NCBI GenBank assembly: GCA_937894955.1
Contig: CALAXO010000185.1
Location: forward strand, 1-24,920
DNA: 24,920 bases
Direction of reading: 5' to 3'
DNA from: an uncultured Clostridia bacterium
GTDB taxonomy: Bacteria; Bacillota; Clostridia; Christensenellales; CAG-138
Shown here: positions 7,530-14,718 of the stretch, piece by piece
How positions within the stretch are numbered: the first letter of the stretch is position 1
Layout of the letters: the number at the start of each line of letters is the position of its first letter
Made by a program: the position numbers and the translations under genes
Notes under the pieces: model-generated
What the model was told of the DNA's origin: nothing
Databases searched by the model: none
The model's input: only the letters and a program-made list of their open reading frames with translations

Positions 7530-7603
7530 GGCACCATAGCCAAGCGGTAAGGCAGCGGTCTGCAAAATCGCCATCTCCGGTCCGATTCCGGATGGTGCCT
7601 CCA
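7530..7603 (+). tRNA. tRNA-Cys (anticodon GCA)
   Basis: Acceptor GGCACCA pairs with TGGTGCC. The anticodon stem GCGGT/ATCGC closes loop CTGCAAA, giving anticodon GCA. Discriminator T and encoded CCA are seen. At 74 bases it has the usual tRNA-Cys length. It is the last gene of the operon. The 41-base spacer before it is the longest in the cluster and contains a small inverted repeat (CTGCGT/ACGCAG). Confidence 0.96.
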
Positions 7604-7607
7604 ATCC

Positions 7608-7640
7608 AGCTCCGTCGTGAATTCGATGGAGCTTTTTCTT
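7608..7640 (+). terminator. Rho-independent terminator of the tRNA operon
   Basis: A 10-bp stem with one G-U pair (7608-7617 with 7624-7633) and a 6-base loop is followed by TTTTTCTTT. It lies 5 bases after tRNA-Cys. Confidence 0.88.
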
Positions 7641-7746
7641 TGTAATTTGATATACACGAATCGTGCGGCTTTGCTGCCGATGCCGGACATATACGGCACG
7701 AATTGCGGCTTCGGTTTTTTGACGCAGGTGTATTCGGGAGGATATG

Positions 7747-8265
7747 ATGAGAATATTGTTCGAAATGGATAAAAAGAATTACGACTTGAACGGAAAGGTT
7801 TTTTCCCGTCCGTCCGTTCGCAGCATTATCATTCACAGCGGCAGGGTTGCAATGGTACACAGCCTGATGTACGATTATTATAAGTTCCCCGGGGGCGGCA
7901 TCGAGAGCGGTGAAACTCGGTATCAGGCCCTTGTCCGCGAAACTGCCGAAGAATCCGGTCTTCGCGTTATCCCGGATTCGATTCGCGCATACGGCTGCGT
8001 TCGCAGAATCGAAAAGAGCGGCAAACCAGGGATTTCGGTTTTTGTTCAGGATAATTTCTATTATTTTTGCGAAACGGAACCGGAGCCGGGAGCGCAGAAA
8101 CTTGATGACTATGAGGCACGGGAACGATTCACTTTGGAATTTGTCAAGGCGGAACATGCAATTGATGTTAACAGAAACAGAGCTCACGGGCCCAAAAATC
8201 AAACAATGCTTGAACGCGAAGCGCGTGTTCTGGAAATGCTGCGTGAAGAGGGGTACTTGGATTAA
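7747..8265 (+). CDS. Nudix hydrolase (first of a tandem pair)
   Basis: A Nudix-family pyrophosphohydrolase of about 172 residues; the substrate cannot be told. The Nudix box G-x5-E-x7-RE-x-x-EE-x-G is complete: it runs from GGGIESGE, through seven residues, to RETAEESGL. The only small departure is Thr where an aliphatic residue is usual after RE. The rest of the protein shows no extra domain. Two ATGs stand in tandem at 7744 and 7747; the GGGAGGA just upstream is spaced better for 7747. The stop overlaps the ATG of the second Nudix gene by one base (TAATG), so translation is coupled. No clear promoter is seen in the 100 bases after the tRNA terminator. Confidence 0.9.
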   Translation: MRILFEMDKKNYDLNGKVFSRPSVRSIIIHSGRVAMVHSLMYDYYKFPGGGIESGETRYQALVRETAEESGLRVIPDSIRAYGCVRRIEKSGKPGISVFVQDNFYYFCETEPEPGAQKLDDYEARERFTLEFVKAEHAIDVNRNRAHGPKNQTMLEREARVLEMLREEGYLD

Positions 8266-8735
8266 TGATGTCGGAATATATACTTGATTTGAGAAAAACT
8301 GTCGGGCATCGTCCGCTGCTTCAGGTCGGTGCGAGCGTTATTGTTGTCGATTCCGAGGGTCGAATACTCTTGCAGAAGCGGCGCGATAACGGACTTTGGG
8401 GTTATGCGGGCGGTTCCGTGGAGCTTGATGAGGAAGTTGAAAAAGCGGCAACGCGCGAGCTTTTTGAAGAAACGGGCCTTCTTGCGAACGAGCTTGAACT
8501 TTTCGGTGTTTTTTCGGGAAAGATCCTGCATTACACCTATCCGAACGGCGACGAGGTTTCAAATATTGATATCGTTTACCTTTGCCGCAGTTATTCCGGA
8601 GAGCTTATACCGCAGGCAAGTGAAGTATATGAGCTGCGCTTCTTTTCCGCTTCCGAAATGCCGCCCGAAAAAGACCTGATGCCGCCCAATCGCCCCGTGC
8701 TGAAAAGATACCTTGAAAGCCTGACCGAGTGCTGA
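8265..8735 (+). CDS. Nudix hydrolase (second of a tandem pair)
   Basis: A second, different Nudix hydrolase of 156 residues. It has a fully canonical Nudix box: GSVELDE, seven residues, then RELFEETGL. The N-terminal strand (GASVIVVDSEGRILLQKR) and the GLWGYAGG segment are typical of MutT-like and ADP-ribose/NTP-class enzymes, but specificity cannot be read from sequence. It begins within the stop of the preceding Nudix gene (TAATG); a second ATG three bases on is an equally possible start. It shares only the fold with its neighbour, so the pair looks like adjacent paralogues of different subfamilies rather than a recent duplication. It precedes the ylxM promoter. Confidence 0.92.
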   Translation: MMSEYILDLRKTVGHRPLLQVGASVIVVDSEGRILLQKRRDNGLWGYAGGSVELDEEVEKAATRELFEETGLLANELELFGVFSGKILHYTYPNGDEVSNIDIVYLCRSYSGELIPQASEVYELRFFSASEMPPEKDLMPPNRPVLKRYLESLTEC

Positions 8736-8795
8736 TTTTTACTGCTGCGGACAATTATTGGGCGAAATATATTTATAAAAACACTGTAAAGGGAA

Positions 8796-8824
8796 TTGAC
8801 TTTCCACCTTTGCGGCGTTATAAT
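8796..8824 (+). promoter_or_regulatory. Sigma-A promoter for the ylxM-ffh operon
   Basis: -35 TTGACT (8796-8801) and a perfect -10 TATAAT (8819-8824) are separated by 17 bases. It lies 60 bases before the ylxM start and after the Nudix pair, so it most likely drives ylxM-ffh and the genes beyond. Confidence 0.87.
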
Positions 8825-8884
8825 CATACATGTAAAGCTTCGCACCTTTACAACAGTGCCGCAGAGAACATCAGGGAGGCATGT

Positions 8885-9241
8885 ATGCAGAACAAACTCG
8901 AATTAAGCCTTCTCATTGATTACTACGGCGCGTTTTTAACCGATAACCAGCGCGAGATGCTTGAGCTCAACTGCGAGGAGGATTTTTCCCTTGCCGAAAT
9001 TGCAGAGCAGAAGGGCATTTCGCGGCAGGGTGTGCGCGATGCATTGCAGCGCGGTGAAAAAATCCTTCTCGAAATGGAAGAAAAGCTCGGCCTTGCCGCA
9101 AAGGACAGGCAGCTGAAAGCTTTAATTGCGGAGCTTTCGGCAGAGGTGCGCAGGTGCACCTGCAATGAGACCGTTCGTGAAAGAATCAACACTCTGTTAT
9201 CCCAACTGACCGAAATCACGGAGGGCAACGATGGCATTTGA
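8885..9241 (+). CDS. ylxM: YlxM/UPF0122 helix-turn-helix protein, SRP-associated
   Basis: YlxM is a small DNA-binding-like protein encoded next to ffh in many Gram-positives and reported to act with the signal recognition particle. The 118-residue product has the family opening with LLIDYYGAFLTDNQREMLEL, and a sigma-70 region-4-like helix-turn-helix, FSLAEIAEQKGISRQGVRDA, followed by a helical tail. The ATG at 8885 is chosen because GGGAGG lies 5 bases upstream. The coding frame stays open further upstream, but that stretch contains the promoter. It overlaps ffh by 11 bases, so the two are translationally coupled. Confidence in the family is high; the exact role is known only for homologues. 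Confidence 0.94.
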   Translation: MQNKLELSLLIDYYGAFLTDNQREMLELNCEEDFSLAEIAEQKGISRQGVRDALQRGEKILLEMEEKLGLAAKDRQLKALIAELSAEVRRCTCNETVRERINTLLSQLTEITEGNDGI

Positions 9242-10568
9242 AGGACTTTCTTCAAAACTTCAGAACATTTTCAGAAAACTGGGCGGAAAGGGCAAACTGA
9301 CCGAAAAAGAAGTCAAAGAGGCAATGCGTGAGATAAAGCTTGCGCTGCTCGAGGCCGATGTTAACTTTTCGGTTGTGAAATCTTTCATAAACACGGTTTC
9401 GGCGCGGGCAGTGGGTTCGGATGTTCTCCAAAGTCTCACTCCGTCCCAGCAGATAATCAAAATCGTCAATGAGGAGCTGACTCAGCTCATCGGCGGCAGC
9501 GTTGCGAAGGTTGAGTTTGGGCCGCGCAAACCCTCCGTTTTCCTGCTTGCGGGTCTTCAGGGTGCGGGCAAAACCACAATGGCGGGCAAACTTGCCGCTT
9601 ACCTTGCAAAAACTCAGGGCAAAAAACCGCTGCTTGTTGCATGCGACATATATCGCCCTGCCGCCATCACCCAGCTTCAGGTTGTCGGTGAAAAGGTCAA
9701 TGTTCCCGTTTTCGAACGCGGAACGCAGGATCCCGTTAAAACAGCAAGGGAAGCAATCGAATACGCTTCCCGCAACTTTTACGATCTTGTTATAATCGAC
9801 ACGGCAGGCCGCCTGCATATCGATGAGAACATGATGGACGAGATCGCCGCCGTCAAACAAGCCGTTAACCCGGCGGAAACGCTGCTTGTTGTTGATGCAA
9901 TGACAGGTCAGGACGCTGTCAACGTTGCAAGCTCCTTTAACGAAAAACTCGGCATAACCGGCGTTATACTCACAAAGCTTGACGGCGACACAAGAGGCGG
10001 TGCGGCGCTGAGCGTTCGCAGTGTTACGGGCAAACCCATCAAATTCTCCGGCATAGGTGAAAAGCTTACCGATATCGAACCGTTCTATCCTGACAGAATG
10101 GCTTCAAGAATTCTGGGCATGGGCGATGTTCTCACCTTGATTGAAAAGGCAGAACAAGCTTTCGACGAAAAACAGGCGGAAGAGCTCACCAAAAAGATTA
10201 AAAACGACAAATTCACCCTTGAGGACTTCCTCGAGCAGTTCCAACAGGTCAAAAAACTTGGCTCAATGGAGGATATTCTCGGCATGATGCCCGGGGTCGA
10301 TGCAAGCAAGCTCAAGGATGCAAAAATTGATCCCAAGGCAACCGCAAGAGTCGAGGCGATCATTCGTTCAATGACTCCGCGTGAACGACGCAATCCTGAA
10401 CTTTTGAACGCAAGCCGCAAAAAACGCATTGCCGCGGGCAGCGGAACGACCGTTCAGGAAGTTAATCGACTGCTCAAACAATTTGAACAGTCACGCCAGT
10501 TGATGAAGAGGTTTGCGGGAATGGGCCGCAAAAAATCGGGCAGGCGCAAGGGCTTCTTCGGCTTCTGA
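9231..10568 (+). CDS. ffh: Signal recognition particle protein Ffh
   Basis: Ffh is the SRP54-type GTPase that binds SRP RNA and signal peptides and delivers ribosomes to FtsY at the membrane. The 445-residue protein has an N-terminal helical bundle (1 to about 85). The NG GTPase domain has G1 GLQGAGKTT at 108-116, DTAGR from 190 and TKLDGD from 248. A methionine-bearing M domain runs from about 300, with GSMEDILGMMPG and the RNA-binding MTPRERRNPELL region. The tail is strongly basic (GRKKSGRRKGF). The ATG has CGGAGGG upstream, inside the end of ylxM. It is followed by 110 bases with two modest hairpins and then rpsP. ftsY is not in the window. Confidence 0.98.
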   Translation: MAFEGLSSKLQNIFRKLGGKGKLTEKEVKEAMREIKLALLEADVNFSVVKSFINTVSARAVGSDVLQSLTPSQQIIKIVNEELTQLIGGSVAKVEFGPRKPSVFLLAGLQGAGKTTMAGKLAAYLAKTQGKKPLLVACDIYRPAAITQLQVVGEKVNVPVFERGTQDPVKTAREAIEYASRNFYDLVIIDTAGRLHIDENMMDEIAAVKQAVNPAETLLVVDAMTGQDAVNVASSFNEKLGITGVILTKLDGDTRGGAALSVRSVTGKPIKFSGIGEKLTDIEPFYPDRMASRILGMGDVLTLIEKAEQAFDEKQAEELTKKIKNDKFTLEDFLEQFQQVKKLGSMEDILGMMPGVDASKLKDAKIDPKATARVEAIIRSMTPRERRNPELLNASRKKRIAAGSGTTVQEVNRLLKQFEQSRQLMKRFAGMGRKKSGRRKGFFGF

Positions 10569-10678
10569 TGCAGCAAAAGGTTTTTCAATCTGCATCAAAA
10601 CAACAAAATCACCAACAGCGGGCTTATGCCCGATTGGATATTCAACAAAGACTTTCTATTTAATTTGGAGGAACTATC

Positions 10679-10921
10679 ATGCTTAAAATCAGGCTTCGCA
10701 GAATGGGCGCAAAGAAGGCTCCTTTCTATCGTATCGTTGTTGCGGATTCCCGCGCACCCCGTGACGGGGCTTTTGTAGAAGAAATCGGCTATTACAACCC
10801 CCTCACCGAACCCGAACAGGTCGTTGTTGACGGCGACAAGGCAAAGCAGTGGATCAAGAACGGTGCGCAGCCCACGGAAACCGTTCGCGGTCTGTTCAAA
10901 AAGCACGGCGTTATCGATTGA
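10679..10921 (+). CDS. rpsP: 30S ribosomal protein S16
   Basis: S16 binds 16S rRNA early in 30S assembly. The 80-residue protein opens with the signature MLKIRLRRMGAKKAPFYRIV, then VADSRAPRDG and IGYYNP, and has the usual length. The ribosome binding site TTGGAGG is well spaced from the ATG. The stop overlaps the start of the KH-domain gene by one base (TGATG), as in other Firmicute ffh-rpsP operons. Confidence 0.98.
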   Translation: MLKIRLRRMGAKKAPFYRIVVADSRAPRDGAFVEEIGYYNPLTEPEQVVVDGDKAKQWIKNGAQPTETVRGLFKKHGVID

Positions 10922-11193
10922 TGAGCGAAGAAATCATTGCCGAAGCTCAGGTTCCCGATATTGCGGCTCTTGTTGAATTCATTGCAAAGAGTCTTGTTGA
11001 CGAACCGAGCGAGGTAAAGGTTGCCGTCAAGGCTGACGAAGCAGGCGAGGAAACCACAATTGAGCTTTCCGTTGCCAAGGACGATATGGGCAAAGTTATT
11101 GGCAAACAGGGGCGTATCGCAAAAGCAATCCGCACCGTTGTTCGCGCCGCTTCGGTTAAAAGCGAAAAGAAATACAGAGTTGACATTCTGTAA
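10921..11193 (+). CDS. khpA: KH-domain RNA-binding protein KhpA (YlqC family)
   Basis: KhpA is a small cytoplasmic KH-domain RNA-binding protein. In streptococci it pairs with KhpB/EloR and affects cell elongation. The 90-residue product has the KH core with the GxxG loop, seen as GKVIGKQGRIAKAIRTVVRA, followed by a beta strand ending KYRVDIL. It is a little longer than many YlqC proteins because of an N-terminal acidic segment. The ATG lies in the stop of rpsP (TGATG), which fixes the start through coupling. rimM follows after 27 bases, the standard order apart from the absence of a ylqD-like gene. Confidence 0.93.
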   Translation: MSEEIIAEAQVPDIAALVEFIAKSLVDEPSEVKVAVKADEAGEETTIELSVAKDDMGKVIGKQGRIAKAIRTVVRAASVKSEKKYRVDIL

Positions 11194-11220
11194 CCGTACC
11201 GGAACTCACAAGTTTTGTCT

Positions 11221-11742
11221 ATGGATTATTTTCGTATCGGGCTGTTTCTGCGCCCGCACGGCATCAAGGGTGAGCTGAAATTGCTCCCCTTGACCGATAA
11301 TTTAAAACGATTTGCACGCCTTTCGGATGCCTTTATCGAGGCACCTGAGGGCGTTTATCAATCAGTCACTGCGGAAAGCGCAAGGGTTGCCGCCGAAAAT
11401 TCCGTGATAATCAAACTCAAGGGAATTGATACCGTTGAAACCGCCGAAAAACTTCGCGACAAATACCTTTGCGTGGACAGAGAACACGCCGTAAAGCTTC
11501 CCGCAGGTGCATATTTTGTTAAGGATATCATAGGCTGTGAGGCTTTTTCGACATCGGGCGATGCGCTCGGCAGAGTGGTCGATGTGTACGAAACGCCGTC
11601 AACGGATGTTTATGTTATCAAAGGGACAAAAAGGCTTTCCGTTCCTGCATTGAAAAAACTGATTTCAAGCGTTGACATTGAAAACAAGCGGATTGTTTTT
11701 GATTCCGAAGTTCTTGCGGAGGTTGGACTGTTTGAGGATTGA
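11221..11742 (+). CDS. rimM: Ribosome maturation factor RimM
   Basis: RimM helps mature the 30S head region and interacts with S19. The 173-residue protein has the N-terminal RimM domain starting MDYFRIGLFLRPHGIKGEL, then the PRC-barrel domain from about 95 (AYFVKDIIGCEAFS). Within the barrel are a DVYVIKG strand and SVPALKKL near the end. The ATG at 11221 is preferred because the family normally starts two or three residues before the RIG motif. No clear ribosome binding site is visible, and a TTG two codons earlier is possible. Its last 11 bases overlap the start of trmD. Confidence 0.95.
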   Translation: MDYFRIGLFLRPHGIKGELKLLPLTDNLKRFARLSDAFIEAPEGVYQSVTAESARVAAENSVIIKLKGIDTVETAEKLRDKYLCVDREHAVKLPAGAYFVKDIIGCEAFSTSGDALGRVVDVYETPSTDVYVIKGTKRLSVPALKKLISSVDIENKRIVFDSEVLAEVGLFED

Positions 11743-12463
11743 TATTCTTACAATTTTCCCCGAAATGTTCAGCAATATCCTGTCATCAAGCATTCTCGGC
11801 AGGGCGGCATTAAAAGGCATTTTGGAATTTAAAACGCATAATATACGCGATTTTTCACAGAACAAGCACCGTAACACCGATGATTATCCGTTCGGAGGCG
11901 GGGCGGGCATGGTCATGCTTGCGCAGCCGATTTTTGACTGCATCGAAAGCGTTGCAGCCGAAGCTCCGGAAAAACCGCGCTGCATTGTGATGAGTCCGCG
12001 CGGCAAGGTGCTGACGCCGGCACTTGCAAAGGAACTTGCTTCGAAAAAACGTCTTCTGTTCCTTGCCGGGCATTATGAAGGCATTGATGAACGCGTATCG
12101 GAACTTATCGATGATGAAATTTCAATCGGCGACTATGTTCTGACGGGCGGCGAATTGCCCGCAATGGTCGTTATCGACTGTGTTTCAAGGTTCATTCCCG
12201 GTGTGCTCGGAAGCTCCGAATCAACCGAGGAGGAAAGCTTTTCCGACTGGGGACTGCTGGAATACCCTCAGTACACGCGCCCTGCGAATTTCAGGGGCAG
12301 AGAGGTTCCGCCCGTGCTGCTGAACGGCAACCATGCCGAAATTCTGCGTTGGCGGAGGCAGGAAGCACTCAAAAAAACAAAACAGATGCGTCCGGACCTT
12401 CTCGAAAGGGCGAATCTGACTGCGGCGGATAAAAAATACCTGCAATCTTTGGAAAATGAGTAA
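11732..12463 (+). CDS. trmD: tRNA (guanine-37-N1)-methyltransferase TrmD
   Basis: TrmD methylates G37 next to the anticodon, using S-adenosylmethionine, to prevent +1 frameshifting. The 243-residue protein begins (M)RIDILTIFPEMF, exactly the family N-terminus. This places the start at the TTG at 11732, with GGAGG 9 bases upstream inside rimM; upstream in-frame sequence is not TrmD-like. The trefoil-knot SAM site is seen as ISIGDYVLTGGELPAM, and DYPFGGGAGMVM and GVLGSSES are also conserved. The C-terminal domain contains the HAEILRWRR segment. The 11-base overlap with rimM implies translational coupling. A weak hairpin overlaps its stop codon. Confidence 0.97.
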   Translation: MRIDILTIFPEMFSNILSSSILGRAALKGILEFKTHNIRDFSQNKHRNTDDYPFGGGAGMVMLAQPIFDCIESVAAEAPEKPRCIVMSPRGKVLTPALAKELASKKRLLFLAGHYEGIDERVSELIDDEISIGDYVLTGGELPAMVVIDCVSRFIPGVLGSSESTEEESFSDWGLLEYPQYTRPANFRGREVPPVLLNGNHAEILRWRRQEALKKTKQMRPDLLERANLTAADKKYLQSLENE

Positions 12464-12490
12464 TATATATAGCGTCTCTGCTCATTTTTT
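12455..12490 (+). terminator. Possible terminator after trmD
   Basis: An 8-bp stem (12455-12462 with 12479-12486) with a long loop is followed by a run of six T. The 5' arm includes the trmD stop. The stem is AT-rich and the loop is 16 bases, so it may be only partly effective. It lies just before the rplS promoter. Confidence 0.4.
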
Positions 12491-12502
12491 GAAAAATTGC
12501 TC

Positions 12503-12531
12503 TTGCATTCTGTGCAGAAAAATGCTATAAT
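12503..12531 (+). promoter_or_regulatory. Extended -10 promoter for rplS
   Basis: A weak -35 (TTGCAT, 12503-12508) is followed after 17 bases by a perfect -10 TATAAT (12526-12531), with a TG one base before it (extended -10). It would give rplS a separate transcript with a leader of about 60 bases. Confidence 0.78.
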
Positions 12532-12537
12532 CTTATG

Positions 12538-12587
12538 GCTAATTGGATGGTCCGCTGGTCGCAGGTCGGCTAAGAACATCTGTAAAT
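12538..12587 (+). promoter_or_regulatory. Candidate L19 ribosomal-protein leader
   Basis: The stretch between the rplS promoter and its ribosome binding site is GC-rich compared with its surroundings and holds short complementary pieces (GATG/CATC around a CCG/CGG pair). Low-GC Gram-positives often carry an L19 leader, an autoregulatory RNA, in exactly this position (established for the family). The match here rests on location and folding potential only. Confidence 0.35.
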
Positions 12588-12599
12588 AAGGAGATTACT

Positions 12600-12953
12600 A
12601 TGTCAGACATCATCAGAGAACTCGAAAAAGAGCAGCTTCGTTCCGATCTTCCCAAGCTCGAAATCGGTGATACCGTTCGCGTATACGTTAAGGTCGTTGA
12701 AGGCAACCGTGAAAGGCTCCAGAATTTTGAGGGCATCGTCATCAAAATGCAGGGCGGCGGCATCCGCAAGACTTTCACCGTTCGCCGCATCAGCTACGGT
12801 GTAGGTGTTGAAAGGACTTTCCCCTATCACAGCCCGCGCATCGGCAGGATTGAAGTCGTTCGTCACGGCGTTGTCCGCAGGGCGAAGCTCTATTACCTCC
12901 GTGAGAGGACCGGTAAGGCTGCAAAGATCAAAGAACGCATCGTTACCAAGTAA
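12600..12953 (+). CDS. rplS: 50S ribosomal protein L19
   Basis: L19 lies at the 30S-50S interface. The 117-residue protein shows the conserved GDTVRVYVKVVEGNRERLQ, FEGIVI, and GVGVERTFPYHSPRI segments, and RRAKLYYLR near the end. The ATG at 12600 is set by AAGGAG a few bases upstream; the frame is open further back into the leader, but that part is not L19-like. It has its own extended -10 promoter and is followed by a hairpin terminator, so it can be expressed independently of trmD. Confidence 0.98.
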   Translation: MSDIIRELEKEQLRSDLPKLEIGDTVRVYVKVVEGNRERLQNFEGIVIKMQGGGIRKTFTVRRISYGVGVERTFPYHSPRIGRIEVVRHGVVRRAKLYYLRERTGKAAKIKERIVTK

Positions 12954-12978
12954 TCAAGATTTTCCTTTTTCTGAAAAG

Positions 12979-13013
12979 GCCTCCCGACCCAACCGGGGAC
13001 GGAGGCTGATTTT
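12979..13013 (+). terminator. Probable terminator after rplS
   Basis: GCCTCC (12979-12984) pairs with GGAGGC (13001-13006), with a further CCC/GGG pairing inside, and a short T-rich stretch follows. It starts 25 bases after the rplS stop. Confidence 0.6.
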
Positions 13014-13135
13014 ATATCGATTTTGCGCAGGCTTTGCGGGGCTTTTGCCGCCGCTGCAAAGAACTGCGGAATTCCGTTTCGCGCCGAGGCCTGCCGCCAA
13101 AAAAGAATTATCAACCCATTTCGGAGGTAAAATCC

Positions 13136-14038
13136 ATGCACACGATAAATTGGTATCCCGGACACATGGCAAAAGCCAGACGTATGCTCGAGGATAACTT
13201 AAAGCTTGTTGACATGATAATCGAAATTGTCGATGCACGCGCACCGATGGCTTGCCGCAACCCTGATTTTGAAGCTCTTTTCAAAAACAAGCTGCGTGTT
13301 GTTGTTCTTAATAAAAGCGACCTTTCATCAAAAACTCAGAATCGCGCATGGATAAACTATTTTGCAAAGCAGGGAATCACAGCTGCGGAGTTTGTTTCAA
13401 CTCAGCCCTCAACGCGCAAACGTGCAATCGAGCTTATTGAAAAAACAGGGGAGGAGACCGTTCGCCGGTATCGCGAAAAGGGCATCAAAAAAACTTTGCG
13501 CGCAATGGTAGTCGGCGTTCCGAATGTCGGAAAATCCACGTTCATCAATCGCATTGCCGGCGCGGCAAGGGCGCAGGTCGGCGATCGCCCCGGTGTTACA
13601 CGGTCAAAGCAATGGGTCAAAGTTTCGGATTATCTCGAACTTCTTGACACCCCGGGTTTGCTTTGGGGCAAGTTGGATAACGAGATACTTGCAAAGCATC
13701 TTGCGTATATAGGTTCGATTCGCGATGATGTGCTCGATATCGAGGAAATTTCGGCTCTGCTGCTTTTTGACCTTATGCGCATCTGCCCGGAGGCTGTGAC
13801 GGCAAGATACAAAAAGCTTGACCCGAAACAGGATATCCCCGAGCTTCTGTTGGAAGGCGTGTGCCGCAGCCGCGGTTTTGTTCTTTCGGGCGGGGTCTTC
13901 GATACGGAACGCGGCGCAAGAATAGTTCTTGATGAGTATCGTGCGGGCAAAATTGCCGCCGTTGCTCTTGAAAATCCAACGGATAATTTCGAACCGCAGC
14001 AGGCGGAACAAACCGATATAAACAATGAAAAAGATTAA
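13136..14038 (+). CDS. rbgA: Ribosome biogenesis GTPase RbgA (YlqF)
   Basis: RbgA is a circularly permuted GTPase needed for late 50S assembly. The 300-residue protein opens INWYPGHMAKARRML, the family signature. Its motifs come in the permuted order: G4 NKSD from 59, G1 GVPNVGKST from 127, G2 GVTR, then G3 DTPG from 171. A C-terminal helical domain follows. The ATG at 13136 has CGGAGG about 9 bases upstream. It sits 182 bases after rplS, and that gap contains the rplS terminator and a potentially structured segment. No clear promoter is visible. Its last 14 bases overlap rnhB. Confidence 0.97.
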   Translation: MHTINWYPGHMAKARRMLEDNLKLVDMIIEIVDARAPMACRNPDFEALFKNKLRVVVLNKSDLSSKTQNRAWINYFAKQGITAAEFVSTQPSTRKRAIELIEKTGEETVRRYREKGIKKTLRAMVVGVPNVGKSTFINRIAGAARAQVGDRPGVTRSKQWVKVSDYLELLDTPGLLWGKLDNEILAKHLAYIGSIRDDVLDIEEISALLLFDLMRICPEAVTARYKKLDPKQDIPELLLEGVCRSRGFVLSGGVFDTERGARIVLDEYRAGKIAAVALENPTDNFEPQQAEQTDINNEKD

Positions 14039-14684
14039 CGAGGCCGAACGGCTCGAACAAATGACTCAATACGAACGCCCATTCTGGGAACGCGGAATTG
14101 CCGTTGCGGGAATGGATGAAGTCGGGCGCGGGCCGCTCGCGGGTCCTGTTGTTGCCGCATGCGTGATCCTTCCCCCCGGATTTGTGACAGAGGGCGTAAA
14201 CGATTCCAAAAAGCTCACAAAGAAGCGCATGGAAAAGCTTTATCCTCTTATTACGGGCGGAGCGGCAGCTTTCGGCACCGGATGGGTGTTTCAAAGGGAA
14301 ATTGATGAAATAAATATTCTTCAGGCAACAAAAAAAGCGTTTGCCGAAGCCTACAGAAATGCTTTGGCGCATTGTCCGGGCGATTACGTGTGCAGCGACG
14401 TTTTTGTCGATGCCGTTAAAGACCTTGATATTCCAGCCGTGCAGCACAGCCTGATCCACGGCGATGCACTGTGTTATTCCATTGCGGCCGCAAGCATAGT
14501 TGCAAAAGTGGAAAGGGACAGATACATGATCGCTGCGGCGGAGAAATTCCCGCAGTACGGTTTCGAAAAAAATGTCGGTTACGGAACAAAGCAGCATATG
14601 GACGCGCTTCGTGAATTCGGTCCGTGCGAACTTCACAGGCGCAGTTTCATCAAAAAGATTCTTGCGGAACGCGGTGAATGCTGA
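14025..14684 (+). CDS. rnhB: Ribonuclease HII
   Basis: RNase HII removes RNA from RNA-DNA hybrids, including single ribonucleotides in DNA. The 219-residue protein carries the diagnostic GMDEVGRGPLAGPVVAA motif with acidic residues D31 and E32, and likely further active-site acids D129 (FVDAV) and D147 (HGD before ASIVAKVERDR). The spacing agrees with the E. coli D10-E11-D101-D120 set. The ATG overlaps rbgA by 14 bases and has no obvious ribosome binding site, so translation may depend on coupling. An ATG 12 codons later is possible, since those residues are not conserved. The order rbgA-rnhB is conserved in Firmicutes. Confidence 0.96.
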   Translation: MKKINEAERLEQMTQYERPFWERGIAVAGMDEVGRGPLAGPVVAACVILPPGFVTEGVNDSKKLTKKRMEKLYPLITGGAAAFGTGWVFQREIDEINILQATKKAFAEAYRNALAHCPGDYVCSDVFVDAVKDLDIPAVQHSLIHGDALCYSIAAASIVAKVERDRYMIAAAEKFPQYGFEKNVGYGTKQHMDALREFGPCELHRRSFIKKILAERGEC

Positions 14685-14718
14685 CTGCGCTGCTGTATAC
14701 ACCCGGTCGGAGGTGCAA

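Noticed and set aside
7376..7645. Open frame running through the Phe, Gly and Cys tRNAs
   Set aside because: It consists of tRNA sequence, so the coding potential is accidental.
10567..10645. Two small hairpins between ffh and rpsP (GATGCAG/CTGCATC and CGGGC/GCCCG)
   Set aside because: Neither is followed by a T-run and this operon is normally continuous, so I do not call a terminator.
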